Source: Bacillota bacterium (GTDB lineage: Bacteria; Bacillota; Limnochordia; Limnochordales; ZCTH02-B6). From it: 48,735 nucleotides of DNA. The first letter of the stretch is position 1. Every line of letters begins with the position of its first letter. Below the pieces are notes generated by a model that was given only the letters and a program-made list of their open reading frames with translations, was not told where the DNA came from and ran no database searches. The stretch is from assembly GCA_017656145.1 (NCBI GenBank), contig JACDOI010000015.1, forward strand, positions 1 to 48,735. The letters are read 5' to 3'. Shown here piece by piece: positions 26,476 to 34,465 of this stretch. Both the position numbers and the translations under genes were made by a program.

Positions 26476-28218
26476 TTACTGTCTCGCCCCGTCCTCAGGC
26501 GGCCTGGCGACCCGGCAACACGTTTCCAGCACGGTCATGGCGGCCGCGCCGTCGGGGGCCGCGAGCGCCTCCTGGGCCGCGGCCAGCGCGTCTTCCCGCC
26601 GGATGGACCGGATAAACCCCTTGACATGGGCGATGCGATCCGGCGCCACGCTCAGCTCGTTCACCCCAAGGCCGGCGAAAAACGCAACAAACGGCAGCTC
26701 GCCTGCCAGCTCACCGCAAACGCTGACCCACCGGTTCTCGCGCCGGCCGACTTCGATGACATGAGCGATGGCCTTCAAGACGGCGGGATGGGCCGGCTGG
26801 TACAGTCCAGACACCTTCGGATTGGTCCGGTCGACGCCGAGAACATATTGCACCAAATCGTTGGTGCCCAGGCTGAAGAAGTCCACCCACGGAACGAACC
26901 GGTCGACCACCATCGCCGCGGCCGGCGTCTCCACCATCATGCCGACGCGGACCGAACGGGCCACCGGCAATCCGGCGTCCCGCAATTCCTGCTCCGCTTC
27001 GGCCAGCAGCTCCCGAGCGCGCCGCACCTCTCCCGGATCCGACACCATGGGGAACATGAGCCACAGCTCCTCGGGCACCGCCTGCAGCATGGCCCGCAAC
27101 TGGGGCTTGAAAATGTCCGGCCGATCCAGGCAAAACCGGATGCCCCGCCAGCCCAGGAACGGGTTCGATTCGGCCTCGAGGCCCAGCGACGGGATCGGCT
27201 TGTCTCCGCCTGCGTCCAGGGTGCGGAACACCACGGGCCGGCTGCCCATGGCCGCGACGACGCGGCGGTAGATCTCGACCTGTTCCTCCTCGGGGGGCGG
27301 CTTGTGCCGGTTCATATAGACAAATTCGGTCCGGAAAAGGCCGATGCCGTCGGCACCGGCTTCGGCCGCCCAGCCCGCCTCGTCGCAGGAAGCGATATTG
27401 GCAGCCACCATGATCCGGTGGCCGTCGGCGGTGGCCGCGGGATGCGGGTCGGAAGGTCGCCGGCGCGCCGCGCTCGCCTGCCCCGCTTGCCGGCGATACC
27501 GGGCCACGGTATTGGCGCCGGGGTGGAGGATCACCTCCCCCCGGGTGCCATCGACGATGACCAGCTCCCCCGGTGCGACGCGCCCCAGTAGGGGCCCGGC
27601 GCCCGTAACCGCCGCCAACCCGCGGGCCCGGGCGAGGATGGCGGCATGGGACATGGCTCCGCCCCCTTCCAGGACGATGCCCGCTACCGTCGTCAAGTCG
27701 AGTTCCGCCGTCTGCGAAGGGGTCATATCGCGCGCGACGATGACCCATGGGCCGTCCGCCGGGGGAGCGGTCTGCCGGGCGCCCGTCAGCTCCTGCACGA
27801 TGCGCCAGCCCACATCCCGCACGTCCCCGGCCCGCTGGCGGAAATACTCATCGTCCATCGCGGCGAAGACTTTGGCCAGTTCCTCCGCCGCACCGGCCGC
27901 CGCGTCCTCGGCCGCGGCCCCGGCCTCGATCCGCTCGCGAATGGGCCCAAGCAGTGCCGGATCTTCCAACATGAGCCGGTGGGCGTCAAACAGCGCCGCT
28001 TCGCCCGCGTGCCCTTCCGCGGCGAGGCGCATCTTCAGGCCTTCCAGTTGCTCCGACACCCGCTCCTTCGCGGCCTGAAACCGTTCCCATTCGCCGGCCG
28101 GATCCTGGCCGGAGCCGGCTGGTGACGCCCGTCGAGGGCCGCCGTCCCAAATCCATGCAGAGCCGATGCCGATCCCCGGGGCTGCCCCGGTCCCTCGCAC
28201 CACTTCCTGCCGATTCAT
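26476..28218 (-). CDS. ptsI: PTS enzyme I (phosphoenolpyruvate-protein phosphotransferase)
   Basis: This 580-residue enzyme takes phosphate from phosphoenolpyruvate and passes it to HPr. The swivelling-domain phospho-His is His191 in GGAMSHAAILARARG. The PEP-binding domain is complete: DGIGLFRTEF, FRTLDAGGDKP, NPFLGWRG, the SLGTNDLVQY and VCGELAGE (catalytic Cys) motifs. ATG 28218 overlaps the HPr stop by 4 bases (ATGA). A dedicated enzyme I inside a substrate-specific PTS operon is unusual, because ptsHI normally serves all permeases from its own locus. Confidence 0.96.
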   Translation of the reverse strand: MNRQEVVRGTGAAPGIGIGSAWIWDGGPRRASPAGSGQDPAGEWERFQAAKERVSEQLEGLKMRLAAEGHAGEAALFDAHRLMLEDPALLGPIRERIEAGAAAEDAAAGAAEELAKVFAAMDDEYFRQRAGDVRDVGWRIVQELTGARQTAPPADGPWVIVARDMTPSQTAELDLTTVAGIVLEGGGAMSHAAILARARGLAAVTGAGPLLGRVAPGELVIVDGTRGEVILHPGANTVARYRRQAGQASAARRRPSDPHPAATADGHRIMVAANIASCDEAGWAAEAGADGIGLFRTEFVYMNRHKPPPEEEQVEIYRRVVAAMGSRPVVFRTLDAGGDKPIPSLGLEAESNPFLGWRGIRFCLDRPDIFKPQLRAMLQAVPEELWLMFPMVSDPGEVRRARELLAEAEQELRDAGLPVARSVRVGMMVETPAAAMVVDRFVPWVDFFSLGTNDLVQYVLGVDRTNPKVSGLYQPAHPAVLKAIAHVIEVGRRENRWVSVCGELAGELPFVAFFAGLGVNELSVAPDRIAHVKGFIRSIRREDALAAAQEALAAPDGAAAMTVLETCCRVARPPEDGARQ

Positions 28219-28484
28219 GATCCCTCACCCAGCCCCCCGGCGATCAGGCGGGTGAGGGCGGCAACCGCCTCTTCGGCGTCCGGGCCGTCCGCGGTCAGCC
28301 GGACCTCAGTTCCCGGTTTGACCGCCATCGAGAGTACGGCCAGAATGCTCTTGGCGTCCGCGGAACGGTCTCCGGCAAAGATCCGGACGTCCGATTGGAA
28401 TTTTCTCGCTTCCTGCACAAGCAGCGCGGCCGGCCGCGCGTGCAGACCGCTGGGATTGACGACCCGGACAATCGATTCCTTCAC
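28215..28484 (-). CDS. ptsH: PTS phosphocarrier protein HPr
   Basis: The 89-residue protein has the HPr signature NPSGLHARPAALLV with the phospho-His near residue 16. The regulatory-serine region is AKSILAVLSM, so HPr kinase control of the Ser is possible. GTG 28484 overlaps the glucitol IIA stop by 4 bases, and its own stop overlaps ptsI, so the three genes are coupled. An upstream in-frame extension belongs to a chance reading frame over the IIA gene. Confidence 0.95.
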   Translation of the reverse strand: MKESIVRVVNPSGLHARPAALLVQEARKFQSDVRIFAGDRSADAKSILAVLSMAVKPGTEVRLTADGPDAEEAVAALTRLIAGGLGEGS

Positions 28485-28891
28485 GGCCGACCCGACCTTT
28501 CCGGAGCCTGGGGCCCGGCCTCGATAGACAACACCATACCCGGTTCCAGAGAGGGCACGGGCGCCGCGACGACGCAGAGGTCCCCGGGCAGTTCGGGTTC
28601 TTTGCGGCCATTGAACTTGATCACCGCATGCCCCAGTTCCCGCAGCCGCTCGTTGGCTCCGTCCCCCACCGCCGTAATGGGATACGGGCGACCGTTCACC
28701 CGCAGGATGTCCCCGGACGAGCACGGCCCGTTCCATACCTCGGTCCGATGGACGACGGACACCGCTTGCAACTCCGGCGGCGCCTGCTCGCCGAACAGCA
28801 CGAGCATGCCCGCCTGGATGAACTCTTCCGCCTCGGGTCCAATGCGGACCACGACGCCTTGCCACCTCACCTGTGGTTGCACCGCCATCAT
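28481..28891 (-). CDS. srlB: PTS glucitol/sorbitol-type IIA component
   Basis: This protein of about 136 residues matches PTSIIA_gutA: the LVLFGEQAPPELQ segment, the HRTEV segment with a candidate phospho-His, the DILRVNGRPYPITAVGD motif and the GHAVIKFNG motif. It accepts phosphate from HPr and passes it to the IIB domain. Start choice: ATG 28891 has GGAGGCGG upstream; a GTG 18 bases further up is possible. It is followed directly by ptsH. Confidence 0.88.
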   Translation of the reverse strand: MMAVQPQVRWQGVVVRIGPEAEEFIQAGMLVLFGEQAPPELQAVSVVHRTEVWNGPCSSGDILRVNGRPYPITAVGDGANERLRELGHAVIKFNGRKEPELPGDLCVVAAPVPSLEPGMVLSIEAGPQAPERSGRP

Positions 28892-28947
28892 TGCCGCTTC
28901 CGCCTCCACTCCCCATCCACAGCGCAGGGCCCCGCCAAGCCCGCGCC

Positions 28948-29988
28948 TTAAGCGTACAGACCAAAGCTAGCGAAGTACGCAATAATCACCGCCGCCGGTC
29001 CCGTGATGAGCCGGGAAATGAGCACCGCCGGAACCCCGTCCTCGACGGTTTCAGGCTTGGCCTCCCCCAGCGTCAACCCCACGGGCACAAAGTCGCAGCC
29101 CACCTGGGGATTGATCGCGAACAGCGCCGGCAGCGCGAGGGAGGGCGGGATATTTCCCCGGCCAATTTCCACCCCCACCAGCACGCCGACTACTTGCGCG
29201 ATGACCGCCCCCGGACCCAGGACCGGCGACAGAAACGGCAGGGCACAGATGACCGAGATGATAAACAGGCCTGGGAGCGTCCCCGCCAGGGGAGTCAAGA
29301 TATTGGCGATGACCTCGCCGATCCCCGAAGCCAGGATGATGCCGATCAGCGTCGCCACAAAGGCCATGAAGGGCAGGACGTTGCGCAGCACTTGTTCGAT
29401 GGTCTCTCGCCCTGCCTGGTAGAAGATGCCAACTACTCCGCCCGTACTGCGGCCGATGCGAGCGATGAACTGGCTGATCCCGCCCCGGCTGGCTGGAACC
29501 GTCGCCGCGGGCGAGGCCGAACCGGTATCGGGCCGGGATTCCGCAGCCGCCGGCGGTTCCGGCGCGGTCAAGGACCCTGCCGCCGGAGCCGCTTCGTTCG
29601 GCTCCGCGACCCCCTCGGGCGCCAGCCGGACGTTTCGGGTCGTCACCCCGGACACGAAGTTATCCTCCCGAATGTACCGCAGCAGCGGTCCCGACGGAAG
29701 CGTGGGCGTGACGTCCACCGTCAGCACCCCCATCCTCGGGTACACCCCGCACCGGGCTGTGCCGCCGCAGTCGATGACGACGCACGCCATGTTCTCCGGA
29801 GGCACCGAATTGCGGAACGCGTCCACCACCTGCGCCCCGGTCAGCTCGGCGATGGCCTGAGCCACGGGGTGGATGCCGCCGCCGGTGATGCAGGCGACGA
29901 TGTTCTTTTCGTTCGTCGGTGTAATGATGAGCGGTCCGCCCCAGCCGCCGGGCCCCCGCTCGACGTACACGCTCCTGTACTCGCCCAT
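28948..29988 (-). CDS. srlE: PTS glucitol/sorbitol-type IIBC component
   Basis: The 346-residue protein fuses a IIB domain (about 1-140) to a membrane IIC domain (about 185-345). The phospho-Cys motif [14 protein letters not shown] matches that of E. coli SrlE. The N-terminal [17 protein letters not shown] motif is also typical. The domains are joined by a Pro/Ala-rich linker. ATG 29988 follows AAGGGGG; a GTG at 30006 overlapping the srlA stop is the alternative. Together with SrlA it forms the sugar-alcohol channel and phosphorylates the substrate during entry. Confidence 0.93.
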   Translation of the reverse strand: MGEYRSVYVERGPGGWGGPLIITPTNEKNIVACITGGGIHPVAQAIAELTGAQVVDAFRNSVPPENMACVVIDCGGTARCGVYPRMGVLTVDVTPTLPSGPLLRYIREDNFVSGVTTRNVRLAPEGVAEPNEAAPAAGSLTAPEPPAAAESRPDTGSASPAATVPASRGGISQFIARIGRSTGGVVGIFYQAGRETIEQVLRNVLPFMAFVATLIGIILASGIGEVIANILTPLAGTLPGLFIISVICALPFLSPVLGPGAVIAQVVGVLVGVEIGRGNIPPSLALPALFAINPQVGCDFVPVGLTLGEAKPETVEDGVPAVLISRLITGPAAVIIAYFASFGLYA

Positions 29989-30002
29989 GCTCCCGTCCCC
30001 CT

Positions 30003-30560
30003 TCACCGGGCCAGCCCGGCCGAAACGCCCCGGGCTGCCTGCTGCTGGCGGCGGGCCATCATCTGCGCGGTGATGGCCTCGGTGACGATGCCCCTCAGCA
30101 AGATAACGACGACGCCCACGAGAAAATAGCGCACGGCCAGCGGCCCCAGGGGCAGCCCCAGCTCCTGAATGCCCTGGGCGATCCCCAGCCAGACGAACAG
30201 TTCAGCGGGATTGGCGTGCGGAAACAGGCCGGTGATCGGATGGACGAACGACACCGCCGCATCGTAGAAGGCAGGCTTGTATCTTTCGGGCAAAAACCGG
30301 CCAAAGGTGTACGCCATCGGGTTGGTGAGGAAGAAAACAGCCAATATCGGCAACAGCGTGTACCTCAAGATGATGTTACCGCTGAGACGAACCGCCCACC
30401 GGTCGACCCGGGCCTGGCCGACCAGTTTGATCACTGCGTTGACCGCGGTGATCAGGCAGATGAGCACCGGCAAAATTCCCCCGGCCAAGTTGAGGAACAC
30501 TTGGCCCCCTTCCTGAAACAGGCCGATGAACCACTCGGCCGCCCCCGCGAGGAAATCCAT
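30003..30560 (-). CDS. srlA: PTS glucitol/sorbitol-type IIC2 component
   Basis: This 185-residue membrane protein has about four helices and the SrlA motifs: [13 protein letters not shown] at the N terminus, the [20 protein letters not shown]-like block (here [16 protein letters not shown]), and [18 protein letters not shown]. It pairs with the IIBC protein as the transmembrane part. ATG 30560 follows GGAGGGC. The 36-base gap from gutM and the close srlE gene show one transcript. Confidence 0.93.
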   Translation of the reverse strand: MDFLAGAAEWFIGLFQEGGQVFLNLAGGILPVLICLITAVNAVIKLVGQARVDRWAVRLSGNIILRYTLLPILAVFFLTNPMAYTFGRFLPERYKPAFYDAAVSFVHPITGLFPHANPAELFVWLGIAQGIQELGLPLGPLAVRYFLVGVVVILLRGIVTEAITAQMMARRQQQAARGVSAGLAR

Positions 30561-30595
30561 GCGTTTGCCCTCCTCTCCACATTGCACTTGCCGGA

Positions 30596-31027
30596 TCACA
30601 CGCCACTGGCCAGGCTCTTCGCTTCCTCCCCCCGGCCTTTCACCATCTCATCGAAGATGCGTTCCAACGCCGTTCGGGTCGCCTCTCTGAGAGCCGCACC
30701 TCCTTCCCACGGGCCGTTATCGAGACGCTGGGCCATCTCCGCCACATTCCAATCCCTCACGGCGGGGTAATCCTGCAGACGGGCGAACACGCTGAATCCC
30801 GCCAGTCGATGGCCTTCCACGATGCGCCCGGCCGGGTCCGCCACCAGAATGACCATCGCCCCGGGCTTGCCCGGGCGGCGGAACGTGCCGACACCCATGT
30901 AGCCCGCCCGGTACCTGCGCTGGATGTCCGCCACCGCCTGCCGAACATGGCGGATTTGCCGGTAGGCCAGCACGGACTGGACTCCCCACGCGAGGCCCAA
31001 GACGAGGATGACCCATTGCCACGCCAC
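30596..31027 (-). CDS. gutM: glucitol operon activator-type protein GutM
   Basis: This 143-residue protein has one N-terminal membrane helix and matches GutM (PF06923): the helix, a VRQAVADIQRRYRAGYMGVGTFRR block and the GMVILVADP-like segment. In enteric bacteria GutM is an accessory activator of the glucitol operon, but how it works is not settled. It is upstream of the permease genes here rather than downstream as in E. coli. GTG 31027 follows GGGGGAGA. Confidence 0.85.
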   Translation of the reverse strand: MAWQWVILVLGLAWGVQSVLAYRQIRHVRQAVADIQRRYRAGYMGVGTFRRPGKPGAMVILVADPAGRIVEGHRLAGFSVFARLQDYPAVRDWNVAEMAQRLDNGPWEGGAALREATRTALERIFDEMVKGRGEEAKSLASGV

Positions 31028-31070
31028 GAGCCGTCTCCCCCGTTTCCCCGGCAGGTTCTCGCGCTGCGGC

Positions 31071-32321
31071 TCACTGGAAGAGCCTGGACAGCTGCAGGAG
31101 CACCCACGTCAACGGGTTGGCGCCGTCGCCGATGCTTGAGATTTCCGCGGCGCCCGCCGGGATATCGAACTGCGCTGCGATGGCCGCCGCTGTATGCAGC
31201 GACGCGACGCTGGTGGACATCAAAAGCCCGACCGTAATGGCCACCATCCCGATGAGCACCGACCGGAACACGTTGCCCCGAACAATCGGCGCGATCATGC
31301 AGACGACAAACGGAATCGTCGCCAGGTCCCCGAAGGGCAACAGCCTGTTGCCGGGGACGATGACCGCAAGGAGCAGCGTAACGGGAACGAGGATGAGGGC
31401 TGTGGCGATCGAGGCCGGATGCCCGACCGCGACGGCCGAGTCGAGGCCGATGTAAAATTCGCGTCCTTGAAACCGCCGCCGCAAATACTCTCGGGCCGCC
31501 TCGCTGACGGGCATCAAACCTTCCATCAAGAGGCGGACCATGCGGGGCATGAGCAGCATGACGGCCGCCATGCTGACCCCGAGCTGAAGCGTCTCCTGCA
31601 CGCTGTAACCGGCCAAAAGCCCCAGCGCGATGCCGAGGAGCAGGCCGAGCATCATCGGATCGCCGAACACCCCGAGCCGCTGTTGAATCTTGGCCGTGTC
31701 CAGATCGATATCGCGCACGACCGGGATGCGGTCGATGAGCGCGTTCAGCGGGATAGCGATGGGCACGTACGCCGCCGAGAGCCCGTGCGGCAACGAGATG
31801 CCGGGTACACCGTAAAACTCCTGGATCGGCTTGGCAGTCCAGTCCGCCAGCTTCAGTATGATGGCGGCATTGACCGCCGCGGCCGCCACTCCCAGCCACA
31901 GCTTTCCTGTGGCTTCGGTGACCAGCGCGCCGGTAAACGCGAAGTGCCAGAAGTTCCACAAGTCGATGTTCAGCGTCTGGGTGGTGCGGGTAAGGAGCAT
32001 CACCAGGTTGACCAGCAACCCGACGGGGATGACGACGGCCCCCACTTGGGAGGCGAACGCGATGGCCGCCGCCGCCGGCCATCCGACGTCCAGCACATTG
32101 AGCTGGATGCCGAACCGTTCAACCATGGCCTGGGCCGCAGGCCCCAAGCTGCCCGTCAGCAAGCCGATGACCAATCCGATCCCGACGAACCCGACCCCAA
32201 TGGTCACCCCTGCCCTGAACGCCCGGCCCGCTTTCAGACCGAACGCGATTCCCATGACGAAGATGATAAGCGGCAGCATGACCGACGCACCCAGGTCGAG
32301 AATGAACTGGATGACCGGCAT
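31071..32321 (-). CDS. PTS galactitol-type IIC component
   Basis: The 416-residue protein is a GatC-like IIC permease with about ten membrane helices. Typical blocks are the VIQFILDLGASVMLPLIIF start, FWHFAFTGALV, and the later AVAVGHPASIATALILVPV block. It forms a full permease with the IIB and IIA proteins encoded just upstream. It is distinct from, and unrelated in fold family to, the glucitol-type SrlA/SrlE pair in the same operon. The ATG at 32321 has GGAGGTGC upstream. Galactitol need not be the substrate; the family moves several polyols. Confidence 0.92.
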   Translation of the reverse strand: MPVIQFILDLGASVMLPLIIFVMGIAFGLKAGRAFRAGVTIGVGFVGIGLVIGLLTGSLGPAAQAMVERFGIQLNVLDVGWPAAAAIAFASQVGAVVIPVGLLVNLVMLLTRTTQTLNIDLWNFWHFAFTGALVTEATGKLWLGVAAAAVNAAIILKLADWTAKPIQEFYGVPGISLPHGLSAAYVPIAIPLNALIDRIPVVRDIDLDTAKIQQRLGVFGDPMMLGLLLGIALGLLAGYSVQETLQLGVSMAAVMLLMPRMVRLLMEGLMPVSEAAREYLRRRFQGREFYIGLDSAVAVGHPASIATALILVPVTLLLAVIVPGNRLLPFGDLATIPFVVCMIAPIVRGNVFRSVLIGMVAITVGLLMSTSVASLHTAAAIAAQFDIPAGAAEISSIGDGANPLTWVLLQLSRLFQ

Positions 32322-32338
32322 ACCCGCACCTCCTCCCG

Positions 32339-32623
32339 TCAGTCTTTCAGCGCCTCAATGATCCGGCGGGAAAGCTCTTCCTCCCCTACCCCCGTCAAGA
32401 ACCCGATCGCGTTGATGACGGGTACGGACACCGGGGTCGCGATGGTCGTCGTGGCCACGACGAGGCTCGCCCCGGGCGCGTGCGTCGCCACTTCTGTCGC
32501 CTTGCACTGGATGATGTCCACGTCGATGCCCTCGCGCCGGCAAGCTTCGGCCACCTTTTCGGCCACCACCGTCGACGTGGCAATCCCCGTTCCGCATGCG
32601 ACCACGACCCGCTTGCGGTTCAC
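32339..32623 (-). CDS. PTS galactitol-type IIB component
   Basis: This 94-residue protein has the phospho-Cys loop VACGTGIATSTVVAEKV near residue 10, as in GatB. It takes phosphate from the IIA protein and passes it to the substrate through the IIC permease. GTG 32623 follows GGGAGGTG. It lies 17 bases from the IIC gene. Confidence 0.94.
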   Translation of the reverse strand: MNRKRVVVACGTGIATSTVVAEKVAEACRREGIDVDIIQCKATEVATHAPGASLVVATTTIATPVSVPVINAIGFLTGVGEEELSRRIIEALKD

Positions 32624-32680
32624 ATCCCCACCTCCCTTCCAACCGGGCAGCGACCGTTACCCTCGCCCTAGTCCGTCTAA

Positions 32681-33160
32681 TTACTCGAATTTTCCGAATA
32701 CATTCCTGAGCACAGCGAGCGCCGCGTCCTTATCCCGGGCACGTTTGAGCATGTTGAGCCGCTCGTCGTCTTGGATGAATTGGATAAGGCGGCGCAACGC
32801 GTCCAGCTGTCCTTCGGAATCCCGGATCGCCAGCATGAACACCAGCTGCACCGGCACGGCGGCCTCAGGATTGCCCATTTCCCCGAAGAAGACCGGCCGG
32901 GTCAGCTTGGCGAAACCGATAGCCGGCACGAGCACGAATTCGGGGTCCGCATGGGGGATGGCGACACCTGCTCCCCGGGCCGGTAACCCCGTAGGCGACA
33001 CCCGCTCCCGCTCCCGCACGGCCGCCCCGTACCCGGGCCTCACAAACCCCCGTTCCGCCATGCCCTCGGCCAAGCGGTTGATGACCGCATCAGCCGAATC
33101 CGCCTCCAGCTCCAGTTCCAGCACGGCCAGACGCAATCGGGCACCCCCGGACAGATACAT
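32681..33160 (-). CDS. PTS fructose/galactitol-type IIA component
   Basis: The product of about 159 residues is a PTS IIA type-2 domain (PF00359): INRLAEGMAERGFV, the phospho-His motif GAGVAIPHADPEF, and the C-terminal QDDERLNMLKRARD segment. It accepts phosphate from HPr. The start is uncertain: ATG 33160 has no clear ribosome site, and GTG 33196 would add 12 residues. It is the first gene of the long operon, 162-198 bases from the SorC-type regulator. Confidence 0.85.
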   Translation of the reverse strand: MYLSGGARLRLAVLELELEADSADAVINRLAEGMAERGFVRPGYGAAVRERERVSPTGLPARGAGVAIPHADPEFVLVPAIGFAKLTRPVFFGEMGNPEAAVPVQLVFMLAIRDSEGQLDALRRLIQFIQDDERLNMLKRARDKDAALAVLRNVFGKFE

Positions 33161-33196
33161 TTGACTTTTTGGATCATCATATGTTCGCTGGCACAC

Positions 33197-33358
33197 AATC
33201 TTCTACATCTTATCCCCACGTCCTTCCCACGATGGGATTTTTTCCACGGCGACGTTAAGGCCCGTTTTCTCCAAACACTATATAAACGGCGCGCGAACAG
33301 GGCCGGCGCTGCCGGCGGGCGGCGGCGAGCGGGAAAGCGGGGTTGGGGAGTTGTGCGG
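33197..33358 (-). promoter_or_regulatory. probable promoter/operator region of the PTS-dehydrogenase operon
   Basis: This gap between the SorC-type regulator and the IIA gene is partly AT-rich, unlike the flanking coding DNA. On the minus strand a TATATAGTG element near 33285-33277 could serve as -10, but no good -35 was found. A near-palindromic TGGAAAAAATCCCA lies at about 33245-33232. The regulator gene just upstream would be expected to bind here. The site itself is not established. Confidence 0.4.
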
Positions 33359-34315
33359 TCAGTCGCTGGCCAAAACCCGCAGGGCGGTCCGCTCGTCGGT
33401 GACGAGCACGTCGACGTAGCCGCCCCGCAAAGCGCCCCGGATGGCATCGGCCTTTCGCTCGGAGCCGGCCACGGCGATGACTTGCGGGATGCGCCGGAGG
33501 GTTTCCAGCGGCATGGCGATGGCCCGTCCCGACAGCGAGGAGACGACGGGGCGCCCGTCCCGGTCGTAGTGCCGCCCCAGGATGTCGCCGACGGCGCCCA
33601 GCCGTACCGCTTCCGCCAGCTCCTCCGCGCTGAGAGCTCCCCAGCGGATGAGAGAGCATTGCGAGCTCACGTCGCCGATGCCGACCAGCGCCTTGGTGGC
33701 CGCCGCGCCGGCTTTTAGGGTCTGGGCGATGCCGTTATCGGACAACAGGGCGTCCCGGATGCCCGGCGTATCCACGAACGCCGGCGTATGAAGCATCCGG
33801 GTGTCCCCGTGCAACTTTTCCGCGACAATGCGGGCGATATCCAGGGGCGTAACGAGGCCGCCCGCGTTCAACCCACCCATGAGCTGGACGACCGTGACAT
33901 TGCGCACATCCTTGGGGCGCAGGTGACGGGCCACCTCCCGCAGCGTCACGCCCCAAGCGGTGCCGATGACGTCCCCCTCGGTCACGGTCCGCTCAAGGTA
34001 CATGGCGCCGAACTGGCCCAGCGCCTCCAAGTTCTGTTCCTCGGTAGCGCCGGACGGTGCGACGACGGCCTCCTTGAGCCCAAATCTGGCCTTCAGGGCT
34101 TCCTCCAGCTCCATCCGTCGAAGGGAGGGGTGGTCGATGCGGATCTGCACAATGCCCTCGTTCCGGGCCCGGGCCAGCAGGCGCAGCACTTTTATCCGCG
34201 ACATCCCGAGCCGGTCGCCGATCTCTTGCTGGGTCATCCCCTGGCGGTAATACATCCACGCCACCCGGGCCATGAGGGCCCGGTCCTGTTCGGAAGCGCC
34301 GCCTGCTTGAGTCAT
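33359..34315 (-). CDS. SorC/DeoR-type sugar-binding transcriptional regulator
   Basis: This 318-residue regulator has an N-terminal helix-turn-helix (about 20-60; MTQQEIGDRLGMSRIKVLRLLARARNEG). A SorC-type sugar-phosphate-binding domain (about 65-315) follows, with the GDVIGTAWGVTLREVA, VVQLMGGLN and VGIGDVSS motifs. Such proteins usually respond to a phosphorylated sugar made by the genes they control. The position just upstream of the PTS operon, same strand, makes it the likely controller. ATG 34315 overlaps the stop of a TIM-barrel remnant and has GGAGGAG upstream. Confidence 0.92.
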   Translation of the reverse strand: MTQAGGASEQDRALMARVAWMYYRQGMTQQEIGDRLGMSRIKVLRLLARARNEGIVQIRIDHPSLRRMELEEALKARFGLKEAVVAPSGATEEQNLEALGQFGAMYLERTVTEGDVIGTAWGVTLREVARHLRPKDVRNVTVVQLMGGLNAGGLVTPLDIARIVAEKLHGDTRMLHTPAFVDTPGIRDALLSDNGIAQTLKAGAAATKALVGIGDVSSQCSLIRWGALSAEELAEAVRLGAVGDILGRHYDRDGRPVVSSLSGRAIAMPLETLRRIPQVIAVAGSERKADAIRGALRGGYVDVLVTDERTALRVLASD

Positions 34316-34434
34316 GGCCGCTGAAACTCCTCCAGTACTGCCAAGGATGCCTGCACGCCGTCTTCCCGGCCGGCCACCTCAAGCACCAAGCCTCCCCGGT
34401 AGCCGCCGTCGGCCAAGGCTTGGAACCATCCTCG
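34312..34434 (-). pseudogene. C-terminal remnant of a TIM-barrel isomerase/epimerase
   Basis: A 40-codon open segment reads WFQALADGGYRGGLVLEV, then a REDG segment and a LAVLEEF end. This resembles the C-terminal end of sugar phosphate isomerases/epimerases, where a GYxGxxxxE strand and a final helix occur. No start codon or the rest of the gene lies upstream; the frame runs into the SirB1-like gene without any match. Its TGA overlaps the regulator ATG (ATGA), so the original gene was probably in an operon with the regulator and lost its 5' part. Confidence 0.55.
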
Positions 34435-34465
34435 CCCACCTCCGCCGGGAGTCTTTCGACGACCG

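Noticed and set aside
26711-27748. A 345-codon minus-strand frame inside ptsI
   Set aside because: Out-of-frame with the enzyme I gene, Arg/Gly/Pro-rich, no domain.
31194-33164. A 656-codon plus-strand open frame opposite the galactitol PTS genes
   Set aside because: It is antisense to three well-supported PTS genes, is rich in His/Arg/Pro/Gln as expected of shadow frames in GC-rich DNA, and has no recognisable domain.
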